A stretch of DNA of 64,000 nucleotides from Pseudomonas sp. SID14000. Its GTDB lineage: Bacteria > Pseudomonadota > Gammaproteobacteria > Pseudomonadales > Pseudomonadaceae. The position numbers were made by a program, and so were the translations under genes. Below the pieces are notes generated by a model. It saw only the letters and a program-made list of their open reading frames with translations, searched no databases and was not told the DNA's origin. The stretch spans positions 62,001 to 126,000 of the forward strand of contig NZ_NFZQ01000006.1 of assembly GCF_002165135.1 (NCBI RefSeq), written 5' to 3'. This document shows, in pieces, positions 44,463 to 57,295 of the stretch (position 1 is its first letter; each line of letters begins with the position of its first letter).

Positions 44463-45635
44463 TCAGGCCATCTCGGCTGCAGTTTTCCCGGCAGCCTTGC
44501 TACGTCCGCCCAGCCACACCAGCAGCAGCCCGGCAGCCGCCAGCACGCCACCTGCCATCGGCACTGCCGCATAGCCCAGCTCCAGGCTGATCATCGCCCC
44601 CCCCAGCGCCGCGCCCACGGCGTTGCCCAGGTTGAAGGCGCCGACGTTGATCGACGAGGCCAGCCCTGGTGCTTCGATGGCGGCGATCATTACTCGCATC
44701 TGCAGCGGCGGTACCACGGCGAAGGTGAACATGCCCCATACCAGCAAGGCGATGGCAGCACCGATGTGACTGCCCAGTGCCAGTGGCATCAGTAACATGA
44801 TCACTGCCAGCGCTGCGAGGAAGATCCGCGCTGCACCATCCAGCGACCAGTCGGCCAGGCGGCCACCCAGGCTGTTGCCCAGGGTGAAGCCAATACCGAT
44901 CAGGACCAGGCCCAGGGTGACGAAGCTGTCCGAGGCACCAGTCAGTTCGGCCAGTACCGGTGCGACATAGGTGTACAAGGTGAACATGGCGCCGGCACCG
45001 AGCACGGTGGTTGCCATTGCCAGCAGCACGCTGGGGCGGGCGATGACCGCCAGCTCCCTGCGCACGTGCGGCACGCTACCGCGTTCACCCTTGGGCAGGG
45101 CGTACCATAGCGCGGCCATGGCCAGCAGGCCCAGCACGGCGGTACCGGCAAAGGCCATGCGCCATCCGACCTGCTGGCCGATCCAGGTGGCGGCCGGCAC
45201 GCCGCCGATATTGGCGATGGTCAGGCCCATGAACATGGTGGCCACGGCACTGGCCTGTTTCTCCTTGGGCACCACGCTGGCGGCCACCACCGCGCCAAGG
45301 CCGAAGAACGCACCATGGTTGAGGCTGGTGACCAGCCGCGAGGCGAGCAGGGTGTAGTAGTCCGGTGACAGCGACGACAGCAGGTTGCCGAGGGTGAAGA
45401 TGGCCATCAGCGCCATCAGTGCAGCGCGCTTGCCGAAACGGCTGAACAGCAAGGTCATGATCGGCGCTCCGACCATCACACCAATGGCATAGGCGGTAAT
45501 CAGCATGCCAGCGCTGGGGATGCTGACATCGACACCTTCAGCGATCACCGGCAGCAGGCCCATCGGGGTGAACTCGGTGGTGCCGATGCCGAAGGCACCG
45601 ATGGCCAGGGCAAACAGGACGCGCCCGGCGTTCAT
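44463..45635 (-). CDS. MFS transporter, DHA1 (AraJ/YdhP-like)
   Basis: 390 aa with 12 hydrophobic segments. The N-terminal FALAIGAFGIGTTEF is the sugar-efflux/AraJ signature and GAPIMTLLFSRFGKR is the MFS loop 2-3 motif. The start at 45635 (MNAGRVLFAL) has AGGAG nine bases upstream and overlaps the stop of the LLM flavoprotein gene. It is the last gene of a three-gene operon with an aldo/keto reductase and a flavin oxidoreductase, which suggests export or uptake of a small carbonyl or sugar compound. Confidence 0.88.
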   Translation of the reverse strand: MNAGRVLFALAIGAFGIGTTEFTPMGLLPVIAEGVDVSIPSAGMLITAYAIGVMVGAPIMTLLFSRFGKRAALMALMAIFTLGNLLSSLSPDYYTLLASRLVTSLNHGAFFGLGAVVAASVVPKEKQASAVATMFMGLTIANIGGVPAATWIGQQVGWRMAFAGTAVLGLLAMAALWYALPKGERGSVPHVRRELAVIARPSVLLAMATTVLGAGAMFTLYTYVAPVLAELTGASDSFVTLGLVLIGIGFTLGNSLGGRLADWSLDGAARIFLAALAVIMLLMPLALGSHIGAAIALLVWGMFTFAVVPPLQMRVMIAAIEAPGLASSINVGAFNLGNAVGAALGGAMISLELGYAAVPMAGGVLAAAGLLLVWLGGRSKAAGKTAAEMA

Positions 45636-46624
45636 TGCGCGTGCTCCTGCGCGTCCAGCTCGGTCAATGGGCATGGGGTGGCCTCCGTCAGTTTGACTTG
45701 TGTTTCATGGAATTGCGGTAGTACGTATTCGGCGATTTCGTGCAGGGTTTCGTCCAGCGGCCGCACGTTACGCCGCAGGTGCAGGCCGACATGGTCGACG
45801 CCCGCCGCACGCAGGGCGCCGAGCTCGGCCGCCAGTGACTTGCGGCCGCCGCGGAAACCGAAGCGCCAGCGCTGCAGCGGTTCGTCGGGGTTGTCCGCCA
45901 GATCCAGGTGGATGAAGCTGCTATAGGGCTTGTCGCCCGCCACCGCGCGCCAGGCTGCGACCCGTCGGCGATGGTCGTCCGGTGGACCGGGATAGGCCAG
46001 GCAGCCATCCAGGTTGCTGCCGATCCATGCCGGGCTCTGCTGGGCCAGGCCGGCTACCAGCAGCGGTAACGGCGAGACTGTGCCGGGTAACACGGCCAGC
46101 CCTTCGGGCAGGTGGCCGTTGGCACCATCACGCAGCAGCGCGACCTGTTCGCGGAAGGTATTGCCACGTCCCTCGAAATCCCGACCGAACAGCGGGTACT
46201 CCACCGGCCGGTCACCACTGGCCACGCCCAGCAGCAGGCGGTTGCCGCTGAGGCGCTGCACGCTGTTGGCCGACTTCAGAGTCAGCAGCGCTTCGCGAAT
46301 CGGCAGCACCACGGCAGCCGTGCCGAGCAGGATGTCGCGGGTCACCCCGGCCAGATAGCCGAGGTAGGCAAACACCTCGAACACCTGGGCGGCGTCGCCG
46401 AACGACGGGTCGTACAGCGGCACATCGCGGACCCACAGGGCGCGGTAGCCCAGGCGGTCGGCCATTTGTGCCAGTTCTGCATGGCGGGCCATGTCCGGCT
46501 CGCCGAACTGGCGGCCGTCGCGGCGCCGTGCCTGTTCACCGGCGGGCGTCCAGTCGTGGTCCAGCGGCGCTTCCAGGCCGATGCTGAAGCCGCCTGCGGT
46601 CAGGCGTTCGAGGGGCGTGGTCAT
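45632..46624 (-). CDS. LLM-class (luciferase-like) flavin oxidoreductase
   Basis: 330 aa TIM-barrel flavoprotein of the bacterial luciferase superfamily. Stretches: MADRLGYRALWVRDVPLYDP, LGTAAVVLPIREALLTLKSA, LLLGVASGDRPVEYPLFG (phosphate-binding region). It resembles the luciferase-type family first defined from Bacillus. Substrate unknown. It begins four bases after the aldo/keto reductase stop; the ribosome site is weak (GGGA). Confidence 0.87.
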   Translation of the reverse strand: MTTPLERLTAGGFSIGLEAPLDHDWTPAGEQARRRDGRQFGEPDMARHAELAQMADRLGYRALWVRDVPLYDPSFGDAAQVFEVFAYLGYLAGVTRDILLGTAAVVLPIREALLTLKSANSVQRLSGNRLLLGVASGDRPVEYPLFGRDFEGRGNTFREQVALLRDGANGHLPEGLAVLPGTVSPLPLLVAGLAQQSPAWIGSNLDGCLAYPGPPDDHRRRVAAWRAVAGDKPYSSFIHLDLADNPDEPLQRWRFGFRGGRKSLAAELGALRAAGVDHVGLHLRRNVRPLDETLHEIAEYVLPQFHETQVKLTEATPCPLTELDAQEHAQ

Positions 46625-46628
46625 GGTA

Positions 46629-47432
46629 TCAATCCCAGATTGGCGCCAGGCCTTCAGGGCTGACTTCGCGGCCATTGCGCTCGAGCTTGGCGATGCGTGC
46701 CATGTCGTCGGCGTCCAGCTTCAGATCACGGGCGAGCAGGTTACTGGCCAGGTTTTCGCGCTTGGTCGACGACGGGATCACCGCGTAGCCCAGCTGCAGG
46801 GCCCAGGCCAGGGCAACCTGAGCGACGGTGGCCTTGTGCTTGGCGGCGATGTCGGCCAGTACCGGGTCTTTCAGGACCTTGCCGTAGGCCAGGGTCATGT
46901 ACGAGGTGACGGTGATGCCTTGTTCCTTGAGGAACGCGGTCAGCTTGCTGTTCTGCAGGTACGGACTGAGTTCGATCTGGTTGGTGGCGATTTCGCCTTT
47001 GCCGACCACATCGATGGCCTGGCGGGTCAGTTCGATGTTGAAGTTGGACACACCGATCTGGCGGGTCAGGCCCAGCTTCTTGGCTTCGGCCAGGGCGGCC
47101 ATGTACTCGGGCAGTTCAACGCCGTTGCCTGGGGCTGGCCAGTGGATCAGCAGCAGGTCGACGTAGTCGGTACGCAGTTTCTGCAGGCTGTCGCGCAGGC
47201 TGAGAATCAGCTTGTCGGCGGCGTAGTTTTCGACCCAGATCTTGGTGGTGATGAACAGTTCGTCGCGCTTGACGCCACTTTCGGCGATGGCCTGGCCAAC
47301 GTCGGCTTCGTTCTGGTAGATCTGCGCGGTGTCGATGACCCGGTAGCCCAGCTCCAGGGCCGACTTGACAGAATCGATGACGGCTTGGCCGGTGAGGCGG
47401 AAGGTGCCGAGGCCGAAGGATGGAATGCTCAT
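46629..47432 (-). CDS. dkgB: aldo/keto reductase, 2,5-diketo-D-gluconate reductase B type
   Basis: 267 aa, AKR5-type length. The catalytic tetrad is visible: D38-region [14 protein letters not shown], Lys in LFITTKIW, and His in [10 protein letters not shown]. The NADPH site appears as [16 protein letters not shown]. coli DkgB is of this size and reduces 2,5-diketogluconate and methylglyoxal. CAGGAG precedes the ATG. It heads the operon. Its leader has a hairpin (CGAACCGAGC with GCTCGGGTTCG, 47463-47489). Confidence 0.85.
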   Translation of the reverse strand: MSIPSFGLGTFRLTGQAVIDSVKSALELGYRVIDTAQIYQNEADVGQAIAESGVKRDELFITTKIWVENYAADKLILSLRDSLQKLRTDYVDLLLIHWPAPGNGVELPEYMAALAEAKKLGLTRQIGVSNFNIELTRQAIDVVGKGEIATNQIELSPYLQNSKLTAFLKEQGITVTSYMTLAYGKVLKDPVLADIAAKHKATVAQVALAWALQLGYAVIPSSTKRENLASNLLARDLKLDADDMARIAKLERNGREVSPEGLAPIWD

Positions 47433-47670
47433 GGATCTGCTCCTGGTGAGTGAGAGGGGAGCCGAACCGAGCCTGGTCGCTCGGGTTCGATCGCTCTTCG
47501 TGTGGGGAGCAGTGTGAAGGGTCGGGGGGGATTGATTAAGTGGGGGCCGGGCCAAGATCATTTGACTTGAGGTCAAGAATCAGCCGCAGGTCGTGATTGA
47601 AGGACAGGCAATTGAGCCTTGTCGTCCCTGACGCTCATTGAAGGGCGCCAGGGAGAGGCAAGGGCAGCTA

Positions 47671-49242
47671 TCACTTGTCGATCAGTGACGGGTTGGACTG
47701 CAGCAGCCACAAACCTCGCAGCGATTGGAGTTGTTGTTCAAGGCTGGAGGCGAGGCCAAGGCGCCGCGCCTGCTGGTCCTGGGCAAGGAGTTTCTCGAGC
47801 ATGTCCAGCAGGTCGCGTGATTGTTCGGCTGCGGCGGTGGTGGTTTCATCGGCCTGCAGTTCGGCTTGCTGGTAAGTGCGCACACGCTCCTGCTGACTGG
47901 CTTGTTGCGTAGCTGTGGCCTCGATCATCACATTGTTGGCAAATGCCATGCGAGTCGAGCTGCTGGCCTGGTCATGAACCTCGTGGTACCGGTAGTCTTG
48001 CGATTCGCTGTCAAGGCTCAGTCGTAGCTCTACCCATGGGTTCAGGCTTTCGTGCCAGGCGGCTTTCAGATCGCTTTGCTGGTCCTGTTGCAGGCTCCGG
48101 TTCGCCGCTCCACCCCTGAGGGTGGTCGTCTGAGAGACGTTGTATTCGAAGCTATCCACTTCATTCTTGCGCATGGGGTTGATTCGCCGCTCGGGCTGGG
48201 TCACCGATGCATTGAAATCGGCCATGCCACTCAGCAGCAGGCGGCTGGTTTGGTTCAGCAGGGTGTCATGGTTCTTTGGGCGTAGCGTGGCATCGTCCAC
48301 ACTGGTGAGCTGGCGAAAACCATCCTTGAACAGCGTCATCAGGTGTTCATCGCCGTTTCCGCGTTTCTGTGCTGCATCGAACTGGGCCAGGTAGTTGGAT
48401 ACCGCTGCTTGCCGTTGCGCCTCGCTGCCCAGCAAGGTGCCGCCTTGTGTATCGAAGTTCATTTTCACGTTGCCGGACGATGCTTGAAGTTCCATGCGGC
48501 GCGTATGCTGGTCCATCTGCAAGGTGAACGTCTGCCGACCGCTGTCGGCGGTCTCCAGCTGTGCTTCGAATTTCAGACCGGTGAAGAGTGTAGGGTCGAG
48601 CGTTACCAGCGTACCGAGCTTCAAACTCGGTGGCGTCTGGGTAAGGCCGTTGAGGGCGGTCTGAAAACTATCCGCCAACATCGATAGGCCCTTGAGTTCG
48701 TTGACGGTCAGGTTGCCACCCAGAACCTCGGCATCAACGGCCAAGCCACTGGCGCTGTTGAACAGCCCGAGTGAAACGGTCGCGCCGGAGGCCGTGTTGA
48801 GTGTGAAGGTCACGCTGTCTGTGGCGAACTCGCGCAGTCTCGACTGTTGCAGGCCAAGCAGCATGGGCTCGGTTGCAGTGCCGCTGTTCACTGCAAACCC
48901 TGACTGGGAGATACGCTGGCCGCCATTGGCTGCCAGCTGTTCCAGCAGTGCTGCACCCAAGCCCCGGAAGCGGGAGCCGGTGGATGAGGATTGGATCGCG
49001 CTGTACATGTACATGCTCAGCTTGTCGATGCCGTCGTGCTCCCAGACGTAGCGAGCAGGCCTACTGTCGAGGGTGCCTTTGGCATTGTAGGTGCCAGTTT
49101 CTGCACTGGTGGTTGACTGGCCAATGCTGATTCGGCTGCTTGCGGCTGTCGATGTTGCGGCTTGTATGGCGTGGCCTGGCGTTGTCCTGGCAACGGGAAG
49201 GTACGTCAGCAACGTGCGATTGATTGGAGTAATAGGATTCAT
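47671..49242 (-). CDS. large unrecognised protein, Gln/Ser-rich
   Basis: 523 aa, no family recognised. It has no signal peptide, starts MNPITPINRTLLTYLPVART and is rich in Gln, Ser and Thr. The first 100 residues resemble secreted or flagellar-type N-termini but without a clear motif. A mixed beta region (110-300, including FTLQMDQHTRRMELQASSGN) precedes a helical end (about 440-523) with coiled-coil character. GGGAG lies before the ATG. It stands alone. The 238 bases on its 3' side (47433-47670) hold only the aldo/keto reductase promoter region. Confidence 0.7.
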   Translation of the reverse strand: MNPITPINRTLLTYLPVARTTPGHAIQAATSTAASSRISIGQSTTSAETGTYNAKGTLDSRPARYVWEHDGIDKLSMYMYSAIQSSSTGSRFRGLGAALLEQLAANGGQRISQSGFAVNSGTATEPMLLGLQQSRLREFATDSVTFTLNTASGATVSLGLFNSASGLAVDAEVLGGNLTVNELKGLSMLADSFQTALNGLTQTPPSLKLGTLVTLDPTLFTGLKFEAQLETADSGRQTFTLQMDQHTRRMELQASSGNVKMNFDTQGGTLLGSEAQRQAAVSNYLAQFDAAQKRGNGDEHLMTLFKDGFRQLTSVDDATLRPKNHDTLLNQTSRLLLSGMADFNASVTQPERRINPMRKNEVDSFEYNVSQTTTLRGGAANRSLQQDQQSDLKAAWHESLNPWVELRLSLDSESQDYRYHEVHDQASSSTRMAFANNVMIEATATQQASQQERVRTYQQAELQADETTTAAAEQSRDLLDMLEKLLAQDQQARRLGLASSLEQQLQSLRGLWLLQSNPSLIDK

Positions 49243-49324
49243 CTACGCTCCCTGCGCTTCTGGTACGTTCGTACATGGTGTCGGCTGGCCATTAACGAAC
49301 TTGAATATTCGCTCAGGAAACGAA

Positions 49325-49349
49325 ACGGCCCGCCATATAGGCGGGCCGT
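49325..49349 (-). terminator. rho-independent terminator of the cysI-DUF934 operon
   Basis: ACGGCCCGCC-ATATA-GGCGGGCCGT is a perfect 10-bp stem; on the minus strand it is followed by TTTCGTTTCC. It lies 20 bases after the DUF934 stop. Confidence 0.9.
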
Positions 49350-49369
49350 CTGGTATTGCAAGGTGACGA

Positions 49370-49864
49370 TCAGCGGCGGCGGAACAGTGGCAGCGGCTCG
49401 TCGGCGGCGGCCTGGTAGGTCACCGAGAAGTCCTTCAGGCTTTGCAGCGCGTCTTCCGGGTCTTTGTCGGCACGGATGGCGAACGCGTCAAAACCGCAAC
49501 GGGCCATGTAGAACAGTTGGTCGCGCAGCACGTCGCCAATGGCGCGCAACTCGCCCTTGAACTTGTAGCGATCACGCAGCAGACGCGCATTGGAGTAGTT
49601 GCGCCCGTCGGTGAACGCCGGGAAGTTCAGCGCGATGACCTGGAAGTGATGTACGTCCTCGCCGATTTCTTCCGCTTGCTCGTCGCTGTCCAGCCACACG
49701 CCCAGGCCGCCGTCGCGGGCCTTGAGTACGTGGGCATGGTCGCGCCACATCTGCAGCGGGACAATGTAGTCGTCGCAGTTGGTCAGCTCGTCAAAGGACG
49801 TTTCCTTGGGCAGCAGATGCCAGGTTTCGTCGACGATCTGGTTGTTCTTAATGATTCGCTGCAT
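49370..49864 (-). CDS. DUF934 protein, cysI partner
   Basis: 164 aa. DUF934 domain with IVPLQMWRDHAHVL (about 34-47), DGRNYSNARLLRDRYKFKGE (about 86-105), and GDVLRDQLFYMARCGFDAF. DUF934 genes typically follow cysI in pseudomonads and are thought to help sulfite reduction, possibly in electron supply, since no flavoprotein subunit is adjacent. It overlaps cysI by 17 bases. Confidence 0.9.
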   Translation of the reverse strand: MQRIIKNNQIVDETWHLLPKETSFDELTNCDDYIVPLQMWRDHAHVLKARDGGLGVWLDSDEQAEEIGEDVHHFQVIALNFPAFTDGRNYSNARLLRDRYKFKGELRAIGDVLRDQLFYMARCGFDAFAIRADKDPEDALQSLKDFSVTYQAAADEPLPLFRRR

Positions 49865-51500
49865 AGACGCGTTCCTTGAAGGGGTCGATGCCGATACGCT
49901 GGTAGGTGTCGATGAAACGCTCTTCCTCGGTACGTTGCTCGACGTACACGGCGATCAGCTTTTCGATCACATCAGCCATGTCATCCTGGGCGAACGACGG
50001 GCCGAGGATCTTGCCCAGGCTCGCGCCACGCGCGGCATTGCCGCCCAGCGACACCTGGTAGAACTCCTCGCCCTTCTTGTCCACGCCGAGGATGCCGATG
50101 TGGCCCACGTGGTGGTGGCCGCAGGCGTTCATGCAGCCGGAGATGTTCAGGTCGATTTCGCCGATGTCGAACAGGTAGTCCAGGTCATCGAAGCGGCGCT
50201 GGATGGATTCGGCGATCGGGATCGACTTGGCGTTGGCCAGCGAGCAGTAGTCACCACCTGGGCAGCAGATGATGTCGGTCAGCAGGCCGATGTTCGGGGT
50301 GGCGAAGCCGCTTTCACGCAATTCCAGCCACAGGGCGTGCAACTGGCGCTGTTCGACGTCGGCGAGGATGATGTTCTGCTCGTGCGAGGTGCGCAGGAAG
50401 CCGAAGCTGTAGCGCTCGGCCAGGTCTGCCACGGCGTCCAGCTGCTTGTCGGTCACGTCACCCGGGGCAACGCCGGTGGGCTTCAGCGACAGGGTCACGG
50501 CCACGTAGCCAGGGCGCTTGTGGGCGCGGGTGTTGCGCGAGCGCCAGCGGGCAAAGCCTGGGTATTCGGCGTCCTGGGCGGCGTAGTCGACGTTGTCCAG
50601 GGCCAGGTAGGCCGGGTCGACGAAGTGTCGCGATACACGCTGCACTTCGGCTTCGGTCAGGGTGGTGCTGCCGCCACGCAGGTGGACCATTTCGGCCTCG
50701 ACCTTCTCGGCGAACACTTCCGGAGTAAGGGCCTTGACCAGGATCTTGATCCGCGCCTTGTACTTGTTGTCACGGCGACCGTAACGGTTGTACACGCGCA
50801 GGATGGCATCGAGGTAGCTGATCAGGTCTTGCCACGGCAGGAACTCGTTGATGAACGAGCCCACCACCGGGGTACGGCCCAGGCCGCCACCGACCAGCAC
50901 ACGGAAGCCCAGCTCGCCAGCGGCGTTGCGCACAGGCTCCAGGCCGATGTCGTGCACTTCGATGGCGGCGCGGTCTTCCTGCGAGCCGTTGATGGCAATC
51001 TTGAACTTGCGCGGCAGGTAGGCGAATTCCGGGTGGAAGGTGGTCCACTGGCGGACGATTTCGCACCACGGGCGCGGGTCGATGATTTCGTCTGCGGCCA
51101 CACCGGCGAACTGGTCGGTGGTGGTGTTGCGCAGGCAGTTGCCGCTGGTCTGGATCGCGTGCATTTGCACGGTGGCCAGCTCGGCGAGGATGTCCGGGAT
51201 GTCCTCCAGTGCCGGCCAGTTGAACTGCACGTTCTGGCGGGTGGAGATGTGGGCATAGCCCTTGTCGTAGTCGCGGGCGATCTTGGCCAGGGTGCGGACC
51301 TGGGTGGCGTTCAGCTGGCCGTACGGCACGGCGACGCGCAGCATCGGTGCGAAACGTTGGATATAAAGGCCGTTCTGCAGGCGCAGAGGGCGGAATTCTT
51401 CTTCGCTCAGCTCACCGGCCAGATAGCGGCGGGTCTGATCACGGAACTGCTTGACGCGGTCCTCGATGATCCGCTGATCGTACTCGTCGTATACGTACAT
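49848..51500 (-). CDS. cysI: assimilatory sulfite reductase hemoprotein (CysI-type)
   Basis: 550 aa. It reduces sulfite to sulfide with siroheme and a [4Fe-4S] cluster. The ferredoxin-like halves have GYAHISTRQNVQFNW (about 80-94) and TSGNCLRNTTTD (about 117-128). The cluster/siroheme Cys are in IICCPGGDYCSLANAKS (about 410-426) and ISGCMNACGHHHVGHIG (about 451-467). The gene is likely CysB-controlled. The ferredoxin-type architecture and length fit the pseudomonad enzyme better than enteric CysI (570 aa with CysJ). Confidence 0.92.
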   Translation of the reverse strand: MYVYDEYDQRIIEDRVKQFRDQTRRYLAGELSEEEFRPLRLQNGLYIQRFAPMLRVAVPYGQLNATQVRTLAKIARDYDKGYAHISTRQNVQFNWPALEDIPDILAELATVQMHAIQTSGNCLRNTTTDQFAGVAADEIIDPRPWCEIVRQWTTFHPEFAYLPRKFKIAINGSQEDRAAIEVHDIGLEPVRNAAGELGFRVLVGGGLGRTPVVGSFINEFLPWQDLISYLDAILRVYNRYGRRDNKYKARIKILVKALTPEVFAEKVEAEMVHLRGGSTTLTEAEVQRVSRHFVDPAYLALDNVDYAAQDAEYPGFARWRSRNTRAHKRPGYVAVTLSLKPTGVAPGDVTDKQLDAVADLAERYSFGFLRTSHEQNIILADVEQRQLHALWLELRESGFATPNIGLLTDIICCPGGDYCSLANAKSIPIAESIQRRFDDLDYLFDIGEIDLNISGCMNACGHHHVGHIGILGVDKKGEEFYQVSLGGNAARGASLGKILGPSFAQDDMADVIEKLIAVYVEQRTEEERFIDTYQRIGIDPFKERVYAANH

Positions 51501-51714
51501 AAAAGTCCTGTCTCAGGCATGCAGCTATTCGCGCGCACGGCCGCGCACTCCGCTTCGGAGCCGGGGAACGATAGCAGGTTGCGTTTATGCGCTAAAGTGA
51601 TGTTTTTGCATATGAAAAGAACCAAATGAACTATGTGAGATTGACTGCCATTTGTGCGCAGGGTGTGGCCTGGCGTTTATAATCCGTTGTTTGTTTCGCA
51701 GGGATGTCTGCCCC

Positions 51715-52791
51715 ATGCTCAAGGTGTTGTGCCAAAGCTTGTGTCTTGCCTTGCCGCTAGCGGCAAGCGCGCAGCCGGCTTCGGTGGTTTTCCTCAACCC
51801 GGGGCTGTCCACCGAGACGTTCTGGACCAGTTATACCCGCTTCATGCAGGCCGCCGCGGACGAGCTGGGGCTGACCCTGCGTGTGGTATACAGCGAGCGC
51901 CGCGCCGACCTGGCGCTGACCCAGGCCAGGGCGGTCCTGAGCGGGCCACAGCGGCCAGATTACCTGGTGCTGGTCAATGAGCAGTACGTGGCCCCTGAGA
52001 TCATCCGCCTGTCTCGTGGCAGTGGGGTCAAGCTGTTCCTGGTCAACAATGGCTTGACTGCCAGCCAGGCTCGTAGCATCGAGGCCCAACCCGAGAAGTA
52101 TGCCGAGCTGCTGGGCACCTTGACAGCCAACGACGAGCAGGCGGGCTTCCAGATGTTGCACCAGATGGTCGCGCAATTGCCCCGCGACAGCGGGCCGGTG
52201 GACCTGGTGGCCTTTGTCGGCGTAAAGACCACCCCAGCCTCTCAGCTACGTGAAGAGGGCATGCGCCGCGCCTTGGCCGACTTCCCACAGGTACGCCTGC
52301 GCCAGGTGGTGTATGGTGGCTGGAGCCGCCAGCGCGCCTACGAGCAGGCGCAGCAGCTGCTGGAGCGCTACCCGGCTACCCGACTGGTGTGGTCGGCCAA
52401 TGACGAGATGGCCTTTGGTGCCATGCAAGCGTTCGAAGAGGCGGGGCGCAAGCCTGGGCGTGACGTGCTGTTCAGCGCCATCAACAGTTCGCCCGAGGCC
52501 CTGCGTGCACGTATCGACGGGCGCCTGAGCGTGCTGATGGGTGGGCATTTCACCCTCGGCGGTTGGGCCATGGTGATGTTGCACGATGACGCCCAGGGGT
52601 TGGCGGTGAACCGCGACGGACTGCGCGAGCATCGCACACCGGTGTTGCAACCGATCGACCAGGCCAAGGCGGAGCGTTGGTTGAAACTGCTTGAACGGGC
52701 CGACTACGGCGTCGATTTCCAGCATTACAGCGCCGAAGGGCGGCCGCCCGGCTATCAGTACCCATTTCTGACGTCACCGATCAATTATTGA
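51715..52791 (+). CDS. periplasmic sugar/autoinducer-type binding protein (LuxP/LsrB class)
   Basis: 358 aa, type-1 periplasmic binding protein fold. Signal peptide about 1-20 (LAASAQP). Lobe 1 starts VVFLNPGLSTETFWTSYTRF and lobe 2 has DLVAFVGVKTTPASQLREEG (about 162-181) with the hinge motif LVWSANDEMAFGAM. No ABC permease or ATPase follows, so it may serve a sensor system instead. TTTATAAT lies at 51676-51683 before the start at 51715, which has AGGGA upstream. Confidence 0.82.
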   Translation: MLKVLCQSLCLALPLAASAQPASVVFLNPGLSTETFWTSYTRFMQAAADELGLTLRVVYSERRADLALTQARAVLSGPQRPDYLVLVNEQYVAPEIIRLSRGSGVKLFLVNNGLTASQARSIEAQPEKYAELLGTLTANDEQAGFQMLHQMVAQLPRDSGPVDLVAFVGVKTTPASQLREEGMRRALADFPQVRLRQVVYGGWSRQRAYEQAQQLLERYPATRLVWSANDEMAFGAMQAFEEAGRKPGRDVLFSAINSSPEALRARIDGRLSVLMGGHFTLGGWAMVMLHDDAQGLAVNRDGLREHRTPVLQPIDQAKAERWLKLLERADYGVDFQHYSAEGRPPGYQYPFLTSPINY

Positions 52792-52876
52792 AAGCCCCTG
52801 CTTGAGGGAAGGGCATTGCTCGTCTTAACTGCTGGTGGAGAAGTGCATTCCCATAACCACTACAAGAGGCAATGCA

Positions 52877-52990
52877 ATGGGAAACTCAACCAAGGTCCGC
52901 AAAGCTGACAGCAGCGTCGATGCCTGGGCGATCCTCTGCCTGATCGTTCTGGTGGTGGTCACTGCCGTGTATTGGGTCAGCCACCAGTAG
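52877..52990 (+). CDS. 37-residue single-span membrane protein
   Basis: 37 aa, MGNSTKVRKADSSVDAWAIL followed by CLIVLVVVTAVYWVSHQ. A basic N-terminus then one hydrophobic helix (about 17-34), probably inner membrane. AGAGG lies seven bases before the ATG. A strong terminator at 53021 follows, so it looks like an independent small gene. Function unknown. Confidence 0.7.
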   Translation: MGNSTKVRKADSSVDAWAILCLIVLVVVTAVYWVSHQ

Positions 52991-53020
52991 ACTTGTATTC
53001 AAGACCGTGATGCAGCCAGA

Positions 53021-53053
53021 GCGCCTGCGGGAGGGAGTCCCGCGGGCGTTTTT
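53021..53053 (+). terminator. rho-independent terminator
   Basis: CGCCTGCGGGA-GGGAG-TCCCGCGGGCG then TTTTTGCTTT. One mismatch in the stem. It follows the 37-residue membrane protein gene by 31 bases. Confidence 0.85.
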
Positions 53054-53081
53054 GCTTTGCCTGTGCCGGCCTTTTCGCGGG

Positions 53082-53297
53082 CTAGCGAGCTAGGTGCAGG
53101 GCCAACTGCACCAGGCCGATCAATACGGCAATGAACACCAGGGTGAACAGCGTCCCCAGCGCAATGAAATGGCTGGCTTTGCCGTGGGTGAAGTCGCGGG
53201 CGCGGTTCTTGCCGCTTTGCACGCCGAAGGCGGCAGCAAGGATGCTGTGCAGCATCTGCCAGAAGGTAGGGGGCTTGCCCTGGCTGGAATCGTCCAT
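53082..53297 (-). CDS. DUF2970 small membrane protein
   Basis: 71 aa. N-terminal segment KPPTFWQMLHSILAAAFGVQ and one strongly hydrophobic span (about 47-68). CAGGAG before the ATG at 53297 fixes the start, leaving out nine upstream codons. The DUF2970 family is a one-TM pseudomonad protein of unknown role, often near metH. Confidence 0.82.
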   Translation of the reverse strand: MDDSSQGKPPTFWQMLHSILAAAFGVQSGKNRARDFTHGKASHFIALGTLFTLVFIAVLIGLVQLALHLAR

Positions 53298-53364
53298 GGT
53301 GGCTCCTGAGGAAATCAGAGGCAATCAGGGACAGTGTAGGCAATGAGATCGAGGTTGGCTTGCC

Positions 53365-53396
53365 GGCTTCTTCGCGGGCTCGCCCGCGAAGAAGCC
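53365..53396. repeat. REP hairpin after metH
   Basis: GGCTTCTTCGCGGG-CTCG-CCCGCGAAGAAGCC, a perfect 14-bp stem. It lies 10 bases from the metH stop and may stabilise or end the metH transcript. Confidence 0.75.
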
Positions 53397-53405
53397 AACG
53401 CAGAT

Positions 53406-57113
<3,708 letters not shown>

Positions 57114-57295
57114 AGGAACTACCTGGTCGGGCGAATTTCAGAAGGTGCAGAATCATAACAAAGCTGCGCGGTTTTTAGGCGTATCGCCCATTTGCATGAA
57201 AATGGCTCATGTTGGGTGGCGTCGGCGAAGCAGGGCACCCCAGGATGACCAGGCAACAAATCGTGATGGCTTTCAATACCCAGGACTTTCCGCAC

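Noticed and set aside
47562..47576. TTGACTTGAGGTCAA palindrome resembling a SoxR/MerR-type operator before the aldo/keto reductase.
   Set aside because: It lies about 130 bases from the gene, only half of a SoxR-like box is present and no -10 region follows at the right distance.
57114..57295. Cobalamin riboswitch before metH.
   Set aside because: No B12-box-like sequence or matching fold could be seen in the short gap shared with cti.
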